A stretch of DNA of 64,000 nucleotides from Perca fluviatilis (Eukaryota; Chordata; Actinopteri; Perciformes; Percidae), in assembly GCF_010015445.1 (NCBI RefSeq), contig NC_053134.1, positions 17,015,629-17,079,628 on the forward strand, given 5' to 3'. Both the position numbers and the translations under genes were made by a program. The notes beneath the pieces were generated by a model that searched no databases, was not told the DNA's origin, and was given only the letters and a program-made list of their open reading frames with translations. Below are positions 10,601 through 23,797 of this stretch, one piece after another; position 1 is the stretch's first letter, and the number at the start of each line of letters is the position of its first letter.

Positions 10601-13600
10601 GTGGGCCTGAAAAAACTTTCCGGCCCCCCGGGGGCGCCCCCCGCCACCCCGGAGCGAAGGAGAGGGGGGGGGGGGGTTTGCGTGTAGATTTTACAGCTGT
10701 GTATGTCTATTCTTATCAAGAATCCCTGAGCTAGAGTAGATAGTTTTATCCGAAAACCCTAATGCTTACTACGTTAAGTTTAGCTCGTTGTGGCTGCCAA
10801 GTTCCACTGTAGGCGCCAAAATATTATTAATTGGTGATAGTTCTCATCCTTGAGGAACGATATCATGCTGTAGCATTTCTTCACGCTGACTAAGAGTTTT
10901 TGTTCCCAACAGGTTGTACTGAGAATCAACAGCATCTTTGATGCTCGGATCGGGAAGAAACATCTACGAAGGATCTATCATTACGCTGAGACAAGCTCAG
11001 GGAGAGGTGATGATGATGTCGAAATGAAACTTTAGTCTTTATATTTTCTAATGCCTAATATGTAAATTTTTGGCTTTTTGGCTTAACAGATACAACTTTT
11101 GTTTGCAGTAACAGATGAGAACAGTGACTCTGAGAGTGAAGTTGAAGAAAGATCTAAAGGTAGATTACTACACCTCTTTCTGTTTTCAACTTTTTTTTTT
11201 TACATCTTTTGAAATCTTCAATTAATAACCTGTATATATGTGTGATATGATATGCTGTATTACACTTTTCCTCTTTTCCAGCTCATCGTCAGCGTCAGCG
11301 TCTCGTGTCAGTCCAGTCCAAACTGAGCCAGCCAAGCAAGGCCCACTACAATGGTACCAACACCAGAAGCAGCTCTCTCGAACAGGAGCTTCACCAGCGT
11401 CTGCTTTTTGAATATTTTCTAGTTGTGTCGCTGCAGAAGTCCAAGGCTGGAGCCCACTATCTGCCCGAGGTCACACAGCAGTTCCCCCCGAAGGTCAGGA
11501 ACAGAGCAGTGCTTCAATCTTTACTTTACTGCCTTTTTCAATCATTTTGTTTTAAAGGGGCACATCGCAGATTTTACACATTAAGTTCAGGGGACTTGTC
11601 ATCCGATAACATCTTCTGTAGCTCCAGAGAGAACTGGGAGGGTGTGATGAAAGAAGCTATCCTGTTGGATTATGGAAAATGCAGGATCCAGTCTTCTGTT
11701 TTTGGTCTTTTTCCATTTTTCTCTTGTGAGTCCGCAAACTCAATGGAAGTGCAATACTAAAAGTCTCTGAAGTACCCCTTTAACTTTTGGGCCCAACTGC
11801 CTCAAAATAGACTTTTTATTTATATTTACCCTAGACAGACAAAAGTCAACATTCCAAACAATTCAAAATATGTGACTGATCCAAAGTCTACAAGACAAGG
11901 TTCTGTGAATGCAAAAAAAGATGAACAAGCAAGAGAGAAGCTTTAAGGATTTTTCTTTGTTTATACAGCAGCATTTAAGATACCCTAAATCAAATGTGTA
12001 AGCTTATACTTGTTAATAAGACCATGCAAACCTTTACTTGCTGATTATATGCAATGGAAATAGTTATTGAAATGAAGTTAATGAAAATGCATGAAATGAG
12101 TCCCATTGTGTCACTGCTTTCTTTATGTTCCAGCTGGAGCGGAGCTTCAAGTTCATGAGGGAGACGGAGGATCAGCTGAGGATCATTCCTCAGTTCTGTT
12201 TCCCTGACGCAAAAGACTGGGAGCCGGTGGAGAACTACCCAAGGTGAGAGTGTAAAAATTAAAGGTCCCATAGTATGCTCATTTTCACGTTCATACTTGT
12301 ATTTTTTGGTTTCTACTAGAACATGCTTTAATGTTTAAAAAAAACAACATTCTTTTTCTCATACTGTCTGTCTATACCTGTATTCCCCCTCTGTCTGAAA
12401 CACTCCGTTTTAGCGCCTGTTTAAGCCCCCCCCCTCCGGAAAAAGCCCAGTCTGCTCTGATTGGTCAGCCAAGTCTTCTGCAGCTGCTCTCTCAGAGTCT
12501 CTGCAATGAAGAGACTCATTGGAGCCGAAAATTGACTGTAACAGCACTGTAGCTGCACTTATATATAGTGAAGTTCTGAGATCACAAAGTCCTAACGGCT
12601 CGTTTAAAGGCACAGTTTCTGAATACAGGCTGTGTGCATTTCTCTTTGGATTGAGCGTGTTGCCACTTTCACAATATTTATATAGCACATTGACGAGCTT
12701 AATTTTTAATTTAAAAAAAAGACATGGAAATCTCACTTTTTACATTATGGGCCCTTTAACTTAATGCTACTGTTCATGAAATTCCACATAATATAAAGAT
12801 GATGTTATGGCCAAAATAAGAGCCAAATATCTCCCATAGCAATATTAGACACTAAAAAAGGCAACTTTTATTACCACTAGACAACTTGCTTTTTAACCCA
12901 TGATACACAACTGCTGGACTGGACTGATGGTACTGTAAGTCTATTCAGGCAGTGCACAAAAATAATAAAAGTCAGTTTGTATGTATTTATTAATGAACAA
13001 CACAAATATGCTAATCACATATTTATTTGTGTTTTTGTTGTGGGTCATCCCCCATAGTGAAATGTTCTCCTTTGTTTTGACTGGAGAGGATGGAAGCAGG
13101 AGGTTTGGATACTGCCGGCGTTTACTGGTAAATAGAAATGAGTCGAATAAATAAGTGCGCTTCTACTGAACAGGATGTGGCTAAATACCACGATGACGGC
13201 TGAGTAAATAACCGTGCCAAAATAGTCGGGGTGCCTGTGGGAAAATAGTGCAACTGAGAGTCTGGGAGGAAGTGTGTGAGAGTGTGTACGTTTGCATATG
13301 TTTCTGTTTATGCATTTCTACAGCATGTGTGTGTGTGTTTCAGTGCTGTTGGTGTGTATATTACTATGGTTGCATTTTTTTTTTAAACGTTTATATGCCC
13401 CCCTGTCATGTAAAAACCTTTGGGACGGATTACTTTGTCCTTTAGGAAAAGTAAAAAAAAACAAAAAACTTGTAAAATACTTAACCCAGTAGAAAATGGC
13501 TGTTAAAATGAATTGCTTAAGTTATGAAATGGTTCATGTTTTGGAGATTTTCACACAACAGCAGCAATTACACATCCCCCCTTTCTTTTCAGCCTAGTGG

Positions 13601-16333
13601 AAAAGGTAAACGTCTACCAGAGGTCTACTGTATTGTCAGTCACCTTGGCTGTTTCAACCTGTTCTCCAAGGTAAACTACTCACCGACCCCTTATGATCAT
13701 ATTATTGGCACAGAAGTAATAAAGCACATTTATAAGGTGTGTGTGTGCGTGTGTGTACTGTAGGTGCTGGATGAGGTGGAGAGGCGGAGGGCCTTGTCTC
13801 CGGCCCTTGTGCAGCCTTTTATGAGAGCCATCATGGAGGCTCAGTTTCCAGCTCCTGGCAGAACCATCACCATTAAAACATTCCTCCCTGGCTCAGGCAC
13901 TGAAGTGAGTGACACTGGAGGCTACCACTGAAACAGTAGGCTCCAAACAATATCGAAATTAAGACCATGGGTTTTGATAAAAGGAAAAAAAACCCCGCTT
14001 TTTAAGGTTAGAGGAAGAGGTGAGATTTAGCGATCTGAAAATAAAAATCATTTAGCCAGAGTGTGTGACAAACTGTTGTCACGTTTTACCAACATTTAGA
14101 AATGTGTCTCATCTACATTATGCTCCATGTCATGTTTCAACCAACTCAGCTTTCTTCAAGATTAAATATACGACTGTTTATTCCCAGGTGATGGAGCTCT
14201 GTCGACCCTCTGACTCGCGCCTGGAGCATGTGGACTTTGAGTGTCTGTTCTCCTGTCTGAGCCTTCGCCTGCTCCTCCGGGTGTTGGGGTCTCTGCTGCT
14301 GGAGCGAAGGGTCATCTTCACAGCTGACAAACTCAGGTCAGCTCCTTCAGTGCCGCTATTTATTCTGTAGGCTTACACAACATACTGAAATATCTAGCTC
14401 CCCTCCATGTGACAGCTCATTTGATGGCTCTTAAAAATATGAGGTTGCACTGAACATCCTTCTTCCACTGTTTATGTAATTACGGAGTTGGCAGATATTA
14501 GGTGCAAACGTCAGGGATGTTTTCATTATGAAGTTATAAGAAATGCGGGTGGTCCAGACCCCTCATTTTAAAATAAATTCGAGGCAGTCCCAGTTTTTCT
14601 TTTCAGGGAAGATATTTTGAGGCCAGCCTGTTGAGTTGTTGTTGTGCTGAGGCCAGTTTGTTGCTCTGCAGGAGAAAGCCAGTGGGAGTCAGAAAGAGCA
14701 GTGTGGTGGAATGCCAGAGTGACGTAAATGAGTGTGTAGCTTTGCTTTCTTCTCTGGGAAATGTTGTTACTCAGGGAATATTCACAGCGATTAGACTGTA
14801 TTTTAGACCATAGCACCCTCATGTGGTGAGAAAAAATAGTTACTCACTATCTGTGCCTCTCTCTCTCTCTTTCTAACTCTCATCCAGAAGGAAAAAAAAA
14901 GCTAACATCTATTTAGGCTTTAAACAGGAATTGAACATGAAGCAATGAAACGCATTCCCTTGTGTGCTGGTCATCATTTAATAACATCTGATTGCCCTCC
15001 ACTCATTTCCCCCGCGTATCTCCTTGCAGTACTCTCTCCCAGTGCTGCCATGCTGTCGTGGCGCTGCTTTACCCCTTTGTATGGCAGCACACTTACATCC
15101 CTGTGCTGCCCTCGGCCATGCTCGACATCGTCTGCACTCCAACCCCGTTCATCGTTGGCCTGCTGTCCAGCTCCCTGCCCCAGCTCACTGAGCTGCCCCT
15201 GGAGGAGGTCAGACAGGCACTAATTCTTAGCAGTTATGAAGTCAAACTTGAGTCATTGAAAGAAAAAATTACTTATTTGCAGCAGTCCAGATTTATCACA
15301 TCAATACAGTCATGCAAAAATGTTGTGCAATACAATCATTTTCATAATTTCTGTGCACAGGTTCTGGTTGTGGATCTTGGAAACAGTCGATTTCTCAGAC
15401 AGGTAGGCCACAAATTGAGTCATATTTTTGTGTGTTTTTATGGCTCTTCGTGATCCGTATGGATGTAAAAACACATGATTTCATCCTTGCCATATTTACA
15501 AATGCATTTTCTACCCTGTTTTGTCACATCTAGTTGGACGATGAGGACTCCATCCTGCCTTCTAAGCTCCAATCAGCCCTGGAGAATGTTCTGGAGAGGA
15601 GGAGAGAGCTCGCCAATGACAGAGGAGGAGACACACCTGGTGGTGAGACATAACGAGGACTGAAACTGAAAACTAGCCAAAAAGGCCATTCGATTTTGCA
15701 ACTCAGCAAGTTCACGTTACAATGTTCATCCCTCTTCTCAGATTCTGGCCACCTTAGCACCGTTGTGTCCGAGGCCTTCGTTCGTTTCTTCGTGGAGCTG
15801 GTAGGCCACTATCCGCTCTTCATCACCGGCGAACGGGAAGACGGCTACTCCTCCTCTTCTTCCTCCCCGGTGCCCTGCTCCTTTCAGCGCGAGGGTTTTC
15901 GTAAAGCGATTCCGTCCAAGACGGTGCGCCGCTTCCTGGAGGTCTTCATGGAGACCCAGATGTTCGGCTGGTTCATCCAGGAGAGAGAGCTGCACAGGCA
16001 GGCTCTGAGAGGTAAAGAGCTGCAGGGAAAAGAAAGAGGTTCAGCTGTTGAGAGGTGATGCAGTGACTCACGATTCTCTCTCTCTTTGTTTCATCAGGAC
16101 TGTTTGAAGTGAGGGTGCAGGAGTATCTAGACTCCATCCACGAGAATGAACACCGGAGGGTTAACAGGTTTCTCAAAGGCTTGGGTAAGGTTGTTTGTGA
16201 GCTATTCTTGCTTTGTTATGGTGAAACCAGCTCTGTACACACATCTACTGCAGGCTCATTCTCACCTTAAACCACACTTTGTTTGTTTTCCTTCGCTCCA
16301 GGAAACAAAATGAAATTTCTTTCCAAGAAATAA
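7628..16333 (+). CDS. dennd2a: DENN domain-containing protein 2 family, best fit DENND2A (whole gene, 19 coding exons)
   Basis: Coding exons: 7628-7686, 8320-9405, 9632-9723, 10196-10290, 10387-about 10530 (3' end unresolved), 10913-11006, 11109-11159, 11282-11493, 12134-12243, 13058-13127, 13593-13670, 13764-13904, 14188-14336, 15030-15207, 15361-15402, 15534-15642, 15742-16011, 16098-16184, 16302-16333. Every resolved junction is GT-AG and keeps frame. Without exon 5 they encode 984 residues, so the protein is a little over 1000, close to my recollection of about 1000 for mammalian DENND2A. The N-terminal half is low-complexity and probably disordered. It is followed by uDENN (exons 8-11), cDENN (12-16) and dDENN (17-19). 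Family knowledge: DENND2 proteins are cytosolic/membrane-associated GEFs that exchange GDP for GTP on Rab9-type GTPases in endosome-to-Golgi traffic. DENND2A is preferred over DENND2C because of the C-terminus FLKGLGNKMKFL and the GLFEVRVQEYL and GHYPLFITGERE segments, compared from memory. The family call is near certain; the paralogue is likely, not proven. Confidence 0.93.
8147..8210. mobile_element. Minimal hAT-like remnant in DENND2 intron 1
   Basis: CTGGTTCCCAACCTTTTTTT at about 8150 resembles the CAGTGGTTCCCAACC terminus of fish hAT MITEs. About 45 nt later GATTGGGAATCACCGCTG is an inverted version. The two ends with almost nothing between suggest an internally deleted element. Confidence 0.45.
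8320..9405 (+). CDS. dennd2a: DENND2 exon 2 (large N-terminal exon)
   Basis: The acceptor is tgtttag|g at 8318-8319 and the donor GCCAG|gtatag at 9406. It encodes about residues 20-382: charged, Ser/Pro/Lys-rich and with no folded domain visible. Short family-like motifs include KIKDKISLWEGKEP (a WEG motif shared by DENND2A/C N-termini) and ENVYTEPGAPPINPVPKPQ. It contains a 52-residue tandem duplication (separate entry). The open frame continues a few codons past the donor to a stop at 9427, but the splice to 9632 restores the family motif RKSFELEDL. Confidence 0.9.
8693..8991 (+). repeat. In-frame tandem duplication in exon 2 (two units, 156-nt period)
   Basis: Unit 1 (about 8693-8835) reads ESCKRVAHKEKENLGKENV, then ELGDSRPCSP and a Q/K-rich tail. 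Unit 2 (about 8849-8991) reads REDCGRVVHKEKQNHEKENV, then KLGDSRPCSP and a similar tail ending in GTLRKS. The Cys codons at 8702 and 8858 are exactly 156 nt (52 codons) apart. The reading frame is kept, so the duplication lengthens the disordered N-terminal arm rather than breaking it. Confidence 0.85.
9632..9723 (+). CDS. dennd2a: DENND2 exon 3
   Basis: Acceptor atgacag|g at 9630-9631, donor CCCAG|gtcaga at 9724. It encodes KSFELEDLAG, a Ser-rich segment and HHYEDIP. KSFEfED and YEDIP are motifs I recall from DENND2A/C. It joins exon 2 with a split Arg codon and exon 4 with G|AC (Asp). Confidence 0.88.
10196..10290 (+). CDS. dennd2a: DENND2 exon 4
   Basis: Acceptor ccctgcag at 10194-10195, donor GCCAAG|gttctt at 10291. 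It encodes SSKENPYEDIELESQ and a Ser/Pro-rich end. KENPYEDI is a recognisable DENND2 family motif. The exon ends in phase 0. Confidence 0.88.
10387..10530 (+). CDS. dennd2a: DENND2 exon 5 (3' part corrupted)
   Basis: The acceptor is tttttttgtctacag at 10385-10386. The readable part encodes TSRPGFFRQNSGRSLKLLDL and then a Ser/Thr/Pro-rich stretch with GVSSPPQLSRPSTP. After about 10530 the sequence becomes runs of G and C without plausible coding content, and no convincing donor can be placed. A donor must lie in phase 0 because exon 6 starts in phase 0. The frame stays open to a stop ending at 10734, but that translation (Pro/Gly homopolymers) should not be believed. Confidence 0.7.
10531..10680. 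other. G/C homopolymer block, probable sequence or assembly error
   Basis: The stretch consists almost entirely of runs of C, G and A (for example 14 C at 10563-10574 and on, 11 G at 10591-10601, 13 G at 10664-10676). It is unlike anything else in this AT-rich window and begins abruptly inside a conserved coding exon. The pattern looks like a mis-called or badly filled GC-rich Pro-coding segment rather than real DNA. A genuine GC-rich poly-Pro region is the alternative. Confidence 0.7.
10913..11006 (+). CDS. dennd2a: DENND2 exon 6
   Basis: Acceptor cccaacag at 10911-10912, donor GGGAGAG|gtgatg at 11007. It encodes VVLRINSIFDARIGKKHLR and IYHYAETSSGR. The LxIxxIFxxxxGKK pattern is shared by DENND2A/C just before the DENN module. 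Phase 0 in, phase 1 out. Confidence 0.9.
11109..11159 (+). CDS. dennd2a: DENND2 exon 7 (51-nt micro-exon)
   Basis: Acceptor tgtttgcag at 11107-11108, donor CTAAAG|gtagat at 11160. It encodes VTDENSDSESEVEERSK, an acidic linker equivalent to the NESDAEY-type acidic segment of DENND2C. Symmetric phase (1 to 1) means skipping it would keep the frame. Confidence 0.85.
11282..11493 (+). CDS. dennd2a: DENND2 exon 8 (start of uDENN)
   Basis: Acceptor ctcttttccag at 11280-11281, donor CCGAAG|gtcagg at 11494. It encodes a basic linker (AHRQRQRLVSVQSKL), then LLFEYFLVVSLQK and YLPEVTQQFPPK, the conserved first strand and helix of the upstream DENN domain (LFEYFvVVSLqk). Confidence 0.93.
11556..11779. 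mobile_element. TTAA-flanked MITE (224 bp) in DENND2 intron 8
   Basis: It starts AGGGGCAC and ends GTACCCCT, inverted with one mismatch. TTAA lies immediately outside both ends (11552-11555 and 11780-11783). TTAA target duplication is the signature of piggyBac-type transposition. No transposase is inside, so it is non-autonomous. The open frame from 11305 runs out of exon 8 into it. Confidence 0.7.
12134..12243 (+). CDS. dennd2a: DENND2 exon 9 (uDENN)
   Basis: Acceptor atgttccag at 12132-12133, donor CCAAG|gtgaga at 12244. It encodes ETEDQLRIIPQFCFPDAKDW. The IPqFCFPDakdW block is a uDENN signature. Confidence 0.93.
12263..12755. mobile_element. TTAA-flanked MITE (493 bp) in DENND2 intron 9
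   Basis: The left end AGGTCCCATAGTATG and right end CATTATGGGCCCT are inverted copies, with TTAA at 12259-12262 and 12756-12759. The interior includes TCTGAAACACTCCGTTTTAG and a CTCTGATTGGTCAG segment that I recognise from a common fish piggyBac-like MITE. Non-coding. Confidence 0.85.
13058..13127 (+). CDS. dennd2a: DENND2 exon 10 (uDENN)
   Basis: Acceptor cccccatag at 13056-13057, donor TTACTG|gtaaat at 13128. It encodes EMFSFVLTGEDGSRRFGYC and RRLL. FSFVLTgedGsRrFGYCrr is a uDENN hallmark. Confidence 0.93.
13593..13670 (+). CDS. dennd2a: DENND2 exon 11 (end of uDENN)
   Basis: Acceptor cttttcag at 13591-13592, donor TCCAAG|gtaaac at 13671. It encodes GKGKRLPEVYCIVSHLGC and FNLFSK, the conserved PEVYCivSrlGCFnLFsK strand. 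Exactly 26 codons, phase 0 both ends. Confidence 0.93.
13764..13904 (+). CDS. dennd2a: DENND2 exon 12 (start of cDENN)
   Basis: Acceptor tgtactgtag at 13762-13763, directly after a GT-rich tract; donor ACTGAA|gtgagt at 13905. It encodes VLDEVERRRALSPALVQPFM, then AQFPAPGRTITIKTFLPGSG. FPAPGrTI is a strong core-DENN motif. Confidence 0.93.
14188..14336 (+). CDS. dennd2a: DENND2 exon 13 (cDENN)
   Basis: Acceptor tattcccag at 14186-14187, donor CTCAG|gtcagc at 14337. It encodes ELCRPSDSRLEHVDFECLF, then LLLRVLGSLLLERRVIFTAD. LLLERRVIF is the diagnostic cDENN strand. Confidence 0.95.
15030..15207 (+). CDS. dennd2a: DENND2 exon 14 (cDENN)
   Basis: Acceptor ccttgcag at 15028-15029, donor GAGGAG|gtcaga at 15208. 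It encodes STLSQCCHAVVALLYPFVWQ, then HTYIPVLPSAMLDIVCTPTP and IVGLLSSSLPQL. The LYPFxWQHTYIPVLP core and PTPFivG block are the most conserved part of DENN domains. Confidence 0.96.
15361..15402 (+). CDS. dennd2a: DENND2 exon 15 (42-nt micro-exon, cDENN)
   Basis: Acceptor ctgtgcacag at 15359-15360, donor AGACAG|gtaggc at 15403. It encodes VLVVDLGNSRFLRQ, matching the VliVDLxxxxFl strand after the PTPF block. Symmetric phase 0. Confidence 0.92.
15534..15642 (+). CDS. dennd2a: DENND2 exon 16 (end of cDENN)
   Basis: Acceptor cacatctag at 15532-15533. It encodes LDDEDSILPSKLQSALENVL and a charged helix (ERRRELANDRGG). Two donors 3 nt apart keep the frame (15640 gtggtg or 15643 gtgaga). The second matches consensus better, so I end the exon at 15642. 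Confidence 0.9.
15742..16011 (+). CDS. dennd2a: DENND2 exon 17 (dDENN)
   Basis: Acceptor cttctcag at 15740-15741, donor CTGAGAG|gtaaag at 16012. It encodes VSEAFVRFFVELVGHYPLFI, a Ser-rich insertion after GERE, then VRRFLEVFMETQMFGWFIQE. SEAFvrFFvelvGHY and FletqmFxxFiqeR are downstream-DENN signatures. Confidence 0.95.
16098..16184 (+). CDS. dennd2a: DENND2 exon 18 (dDENN)
   Basis: Acceptor tttcatcag at 16096-16097, donor GGCTTGG|gtaagg at 16185. It encodes LFEVRVQEYLDSIHENEHRR and VNRFLKGL. Confidence 0.93.
16302..16333 (+). CDS. dennd2a: DENND2 exon 19 (C-terminus and stop)
   Basis: Acceptor cgctccag at 16300-16301. It encodes NKMKFLSKK then TAA at 16331-16333. The basic GNKMKFLxKK tail matches the DENND2A/C C-terminus. 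Confidence 0.93.
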
Positions 16334-16605
16334 TGCCGCTACAACTGCACAAAAAGAGACACAAACTACAAAGAAGAAGCACTGAAACAAGGAAAGACTT
16401 TACTGCAGAAATCCAAATGATCATTTGAGTGCTTTTTTGTTTTTTTAAGATTGTTCACGCCATCCTCATCTGTGTCAGTGTGTGAGACTTTTGCTCAAGG
16501 ACTCATGATAGACACAAGGAAACTGTGGTGAATCACAAATTGTTCCCACCAAAGGAAAATCCTGCTGTACTTCACATAAATAAAGAAACGTGGGGCTGTA
16601 GACTC
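16334..16605 (+). terminator. dennd2a: DENND2 3' UTR with poly(A) signal
   Basis: Non-coding sequence follows the stop, with AATAAA at 16579-16584 in a TAAATAAAG context. Cleavage is expected 10-30 nt downstream. The exact end is inferred. Later signals could give longer transcripts. Confidence 0.65.
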
Positions 16606-17879
<1,274 letters not shown>

Positions 17880-18209
17880 GATGCATATACACAGATGCAC
17901 AGAGTACCAAACACCTATATTTGACAGATACAGGCTTATACACATACACGTACATAGTCTAAAACGATGATGCCCAACCAAGAGTACTACTGTAGTACCC
18001 GAAGGGGCACTTCTGCAGTTGCCAGGGGGTACATGGAAAGACTGTGGAGTATAGTTTAATCTAGAAGATTTTCATTTAAATAAGTGTCTGTTAAGTTACC
18101 ATCTATCGCAGAATGAAGTGAGATCCAAAAACACACTTGCAATTACCGCTTTTCGCCATAGGTGCCGCCAAAGAGAACTATACAGAGATCTTGGAGATTG
18201 TAACTTTAA

Positions 18210-18716
18210 AGTGTTCATATTATGCTTTTTGGCTTTTTCCCTTTCCTTTATTGTGTTATATATCTTTTCTGTGCACGTTATAGGTTTACAAAGTAAAAAA
18301 GCACAAAGTCCACCCCAAAGGGACTCACCATCTCCAACAGAAAACACTGTTCACCAGCAGCTCCAAACAGCTCTGTAGTAGTCCAGCCTTTACTTCCGTG
18401 ACGAACGTGCGTCACTTTGTAACACACGTTATAATGCTCGCCTAGCTGCTAGCGTGGCACGCCCTCATGCTCTGCAACTGACTAGCTAGCAGTACTTACT
18501 GTTTTTGTGTGACTCCCAACAAAGATGTTACAGAAGTGGGATGTCTCACTCTGTAGCTAAAACAGAGAGCTCAACACACAGGGTGAAAAGAGGAGCTGCA
18601 GCAATGTGCAGTACAACAAATATATGTTGTTTTCTGAAAATTAAACCACATAAACCTATTCTGGTACAACCTCTAAAAACAATTAGGAACCTGAAAATTA
18701 GCATAATATGAGCACT
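18210..18716 (+). mobile_element. TTAA-flanked MITE (507 bp), copy A
   Basis: It starts AGTGTTCATATTATGC and ends GCATAATATGAGCACT, inverted with one mismatch, between TTAA at 18206-18209 and 18717-18720. The interior matches, in reverse orientation, the element at 23297-23793 over its whole length. Examples are the GCGTGGCACGCCCTCATGCTC and CACACAGGGTGAAAAGAGG segments. Non-coding, probably mobilised by a piggyBac-type enzyme. Confidence 0.9.
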
Positions 18717-18739
18717 TTAACTAATGTGACACACACTTA

Positions 18740-19025
18740 GCTTAAAGTAATGAATAAGTTCAAATAGTTACCCATTATCAGTTATTAATAATTAATAGTA
18801 ATGGATCAATAGATTTTAATGAAAAAATTTATATCTATAGTTAATGGATGAACAGTTGAAACATTTAACTAAAAGTATTAGCTAAATTGTTGAAATAGCT
18901 AAAAGTAATGGATAACTAATTGAAATAACGCCAGTTTGCTTAAAGTATATTGGATAATGTCTAAATTGATAGCTCAAAGTAATGGATAAACAGTTGAATT
19001 AGCTAAAAGTAAATGGCTGAAATAT
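18740..19025. repeat. Degenerate AT-rich minisatellite
   Basis: About eight diverged units resembling AAAGTAATGGATAACAGTT with a TGAAATAGCT tail, roughly 30 bp period. Confidence 0.6.
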
Positions 19026-19252
19026 ACATCTTCTGCCACTACATGTAGTAGTACAAATGTGAACTTAACCAACCCAACCTAAAAAACAAAAAACATATCG
19101 GAACAATATCTACTGTTATATAATCCATAGTTTTAAATAGCATCCAGTTTGAAACCAATTCAAATGAACACATTTGGAACATGGCGGTTGGTGGTAGTAA
19201 AGCTCATCTGACAGGGCTGTGGAGGTACATCAAAAAGTTAGGGGAACCACTG

Positions 19253-23292
<4,040 letters not shown>

Positions 23293-23296
23293 TTAA

Positions 23297-23793
23297 AGTG
23301 ATCATATTATGCTCATTTTCAGGTTCATAATTGTATTTAGAGGTTATATCAGAATAGGTTTACATGGTTTAATTTTCAGAAAACACCATATTTTTGTATA
23401 TCCTCTTTTCACCCTGTGTGTTGAGCTCTCTGTTTTAGCTACCGAGTGAGGCATCACACTTCTGTTCCATCTTTGTTGGGAGTCGCACATGCACAGTAGC
23501 TAGGTAAGGACAACCAGCCAGAACCAGCTAGTCAGAAGCAGAGCATGAGGGCGTGCCACGCTAGCAGCTAGGCGAGCATTATAACGTGTGTTACAAAGTG
23601 ACGCACGTTCATCACAGAAGTAAAGGCTGGACTACAATAGAGCTGTTTGTGAACAGTGTTTTCTGTTGGAGATGGTAAGTCCCTTTGGGATGGACTTTGG
23701 GCTTTTTCACTTTGTAAACCTATGACGTGCACAAAAAAGATATATAACACAATAAAGGAAAGGGAAAAAGCCAAAAAGCATAATATGAGCACT
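23297..23793 (-). mobile_element. TTAA-flanked MITE (497 bp), copy B
   Basis: It starts AGTGATCATATTATGC and ends GCATAATATGAGCACT, with TTAA at 23293-23296 and 23794-23797. It is the same family as 18210-18716 in inverted orientation. Short indels distinguish them, for example the CAGTAGCTAGGTAAGGACAA segment near 23493, which differs from copy A. Confidence 0.9.
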
Positions 23794-23797
23794 TTAA

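Larger units (their letters stand above)
17965..19252. mobile_element. Possible hAT-like composite, interrupted by a TTAA MITE
   Basis: The left end (GATGCCCAACCAAGAGTAC) and right end (TTAGGGGAACCACTGCTCT) are imperfect inverted copies of the 'CAGTGGTTCCCAACC' type, followed inside by GGGGTAC-like motifs. The interior has a degenerate minisatellite built on AGCTAAAAGTAATGGATAA (about 18740-19025). No 8-bp target duplication is visible, so the outer boundaries are tentative. Confidence 0.4.

Noticed and set aside
10492..10719. Gly/Pro-rich minus-strand frame
   Set aside because: Lies in the corrupted G/C block, antisense to a real exon.
11494..11760. Extension of the exon 8 open frame beyond the donor
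   Set aside because: The extra codons are intron sequence ending in a TTAA MITE, and splicing at 11494 connects to the next conserved uDENN exon.
18096..18378. Open frames over copy A of the TTAA MITE (and the equivalents at 23568-23865)
   Set aside because: The same translation recurs because both are copies of a non-coding MITE; not a conserved gene.
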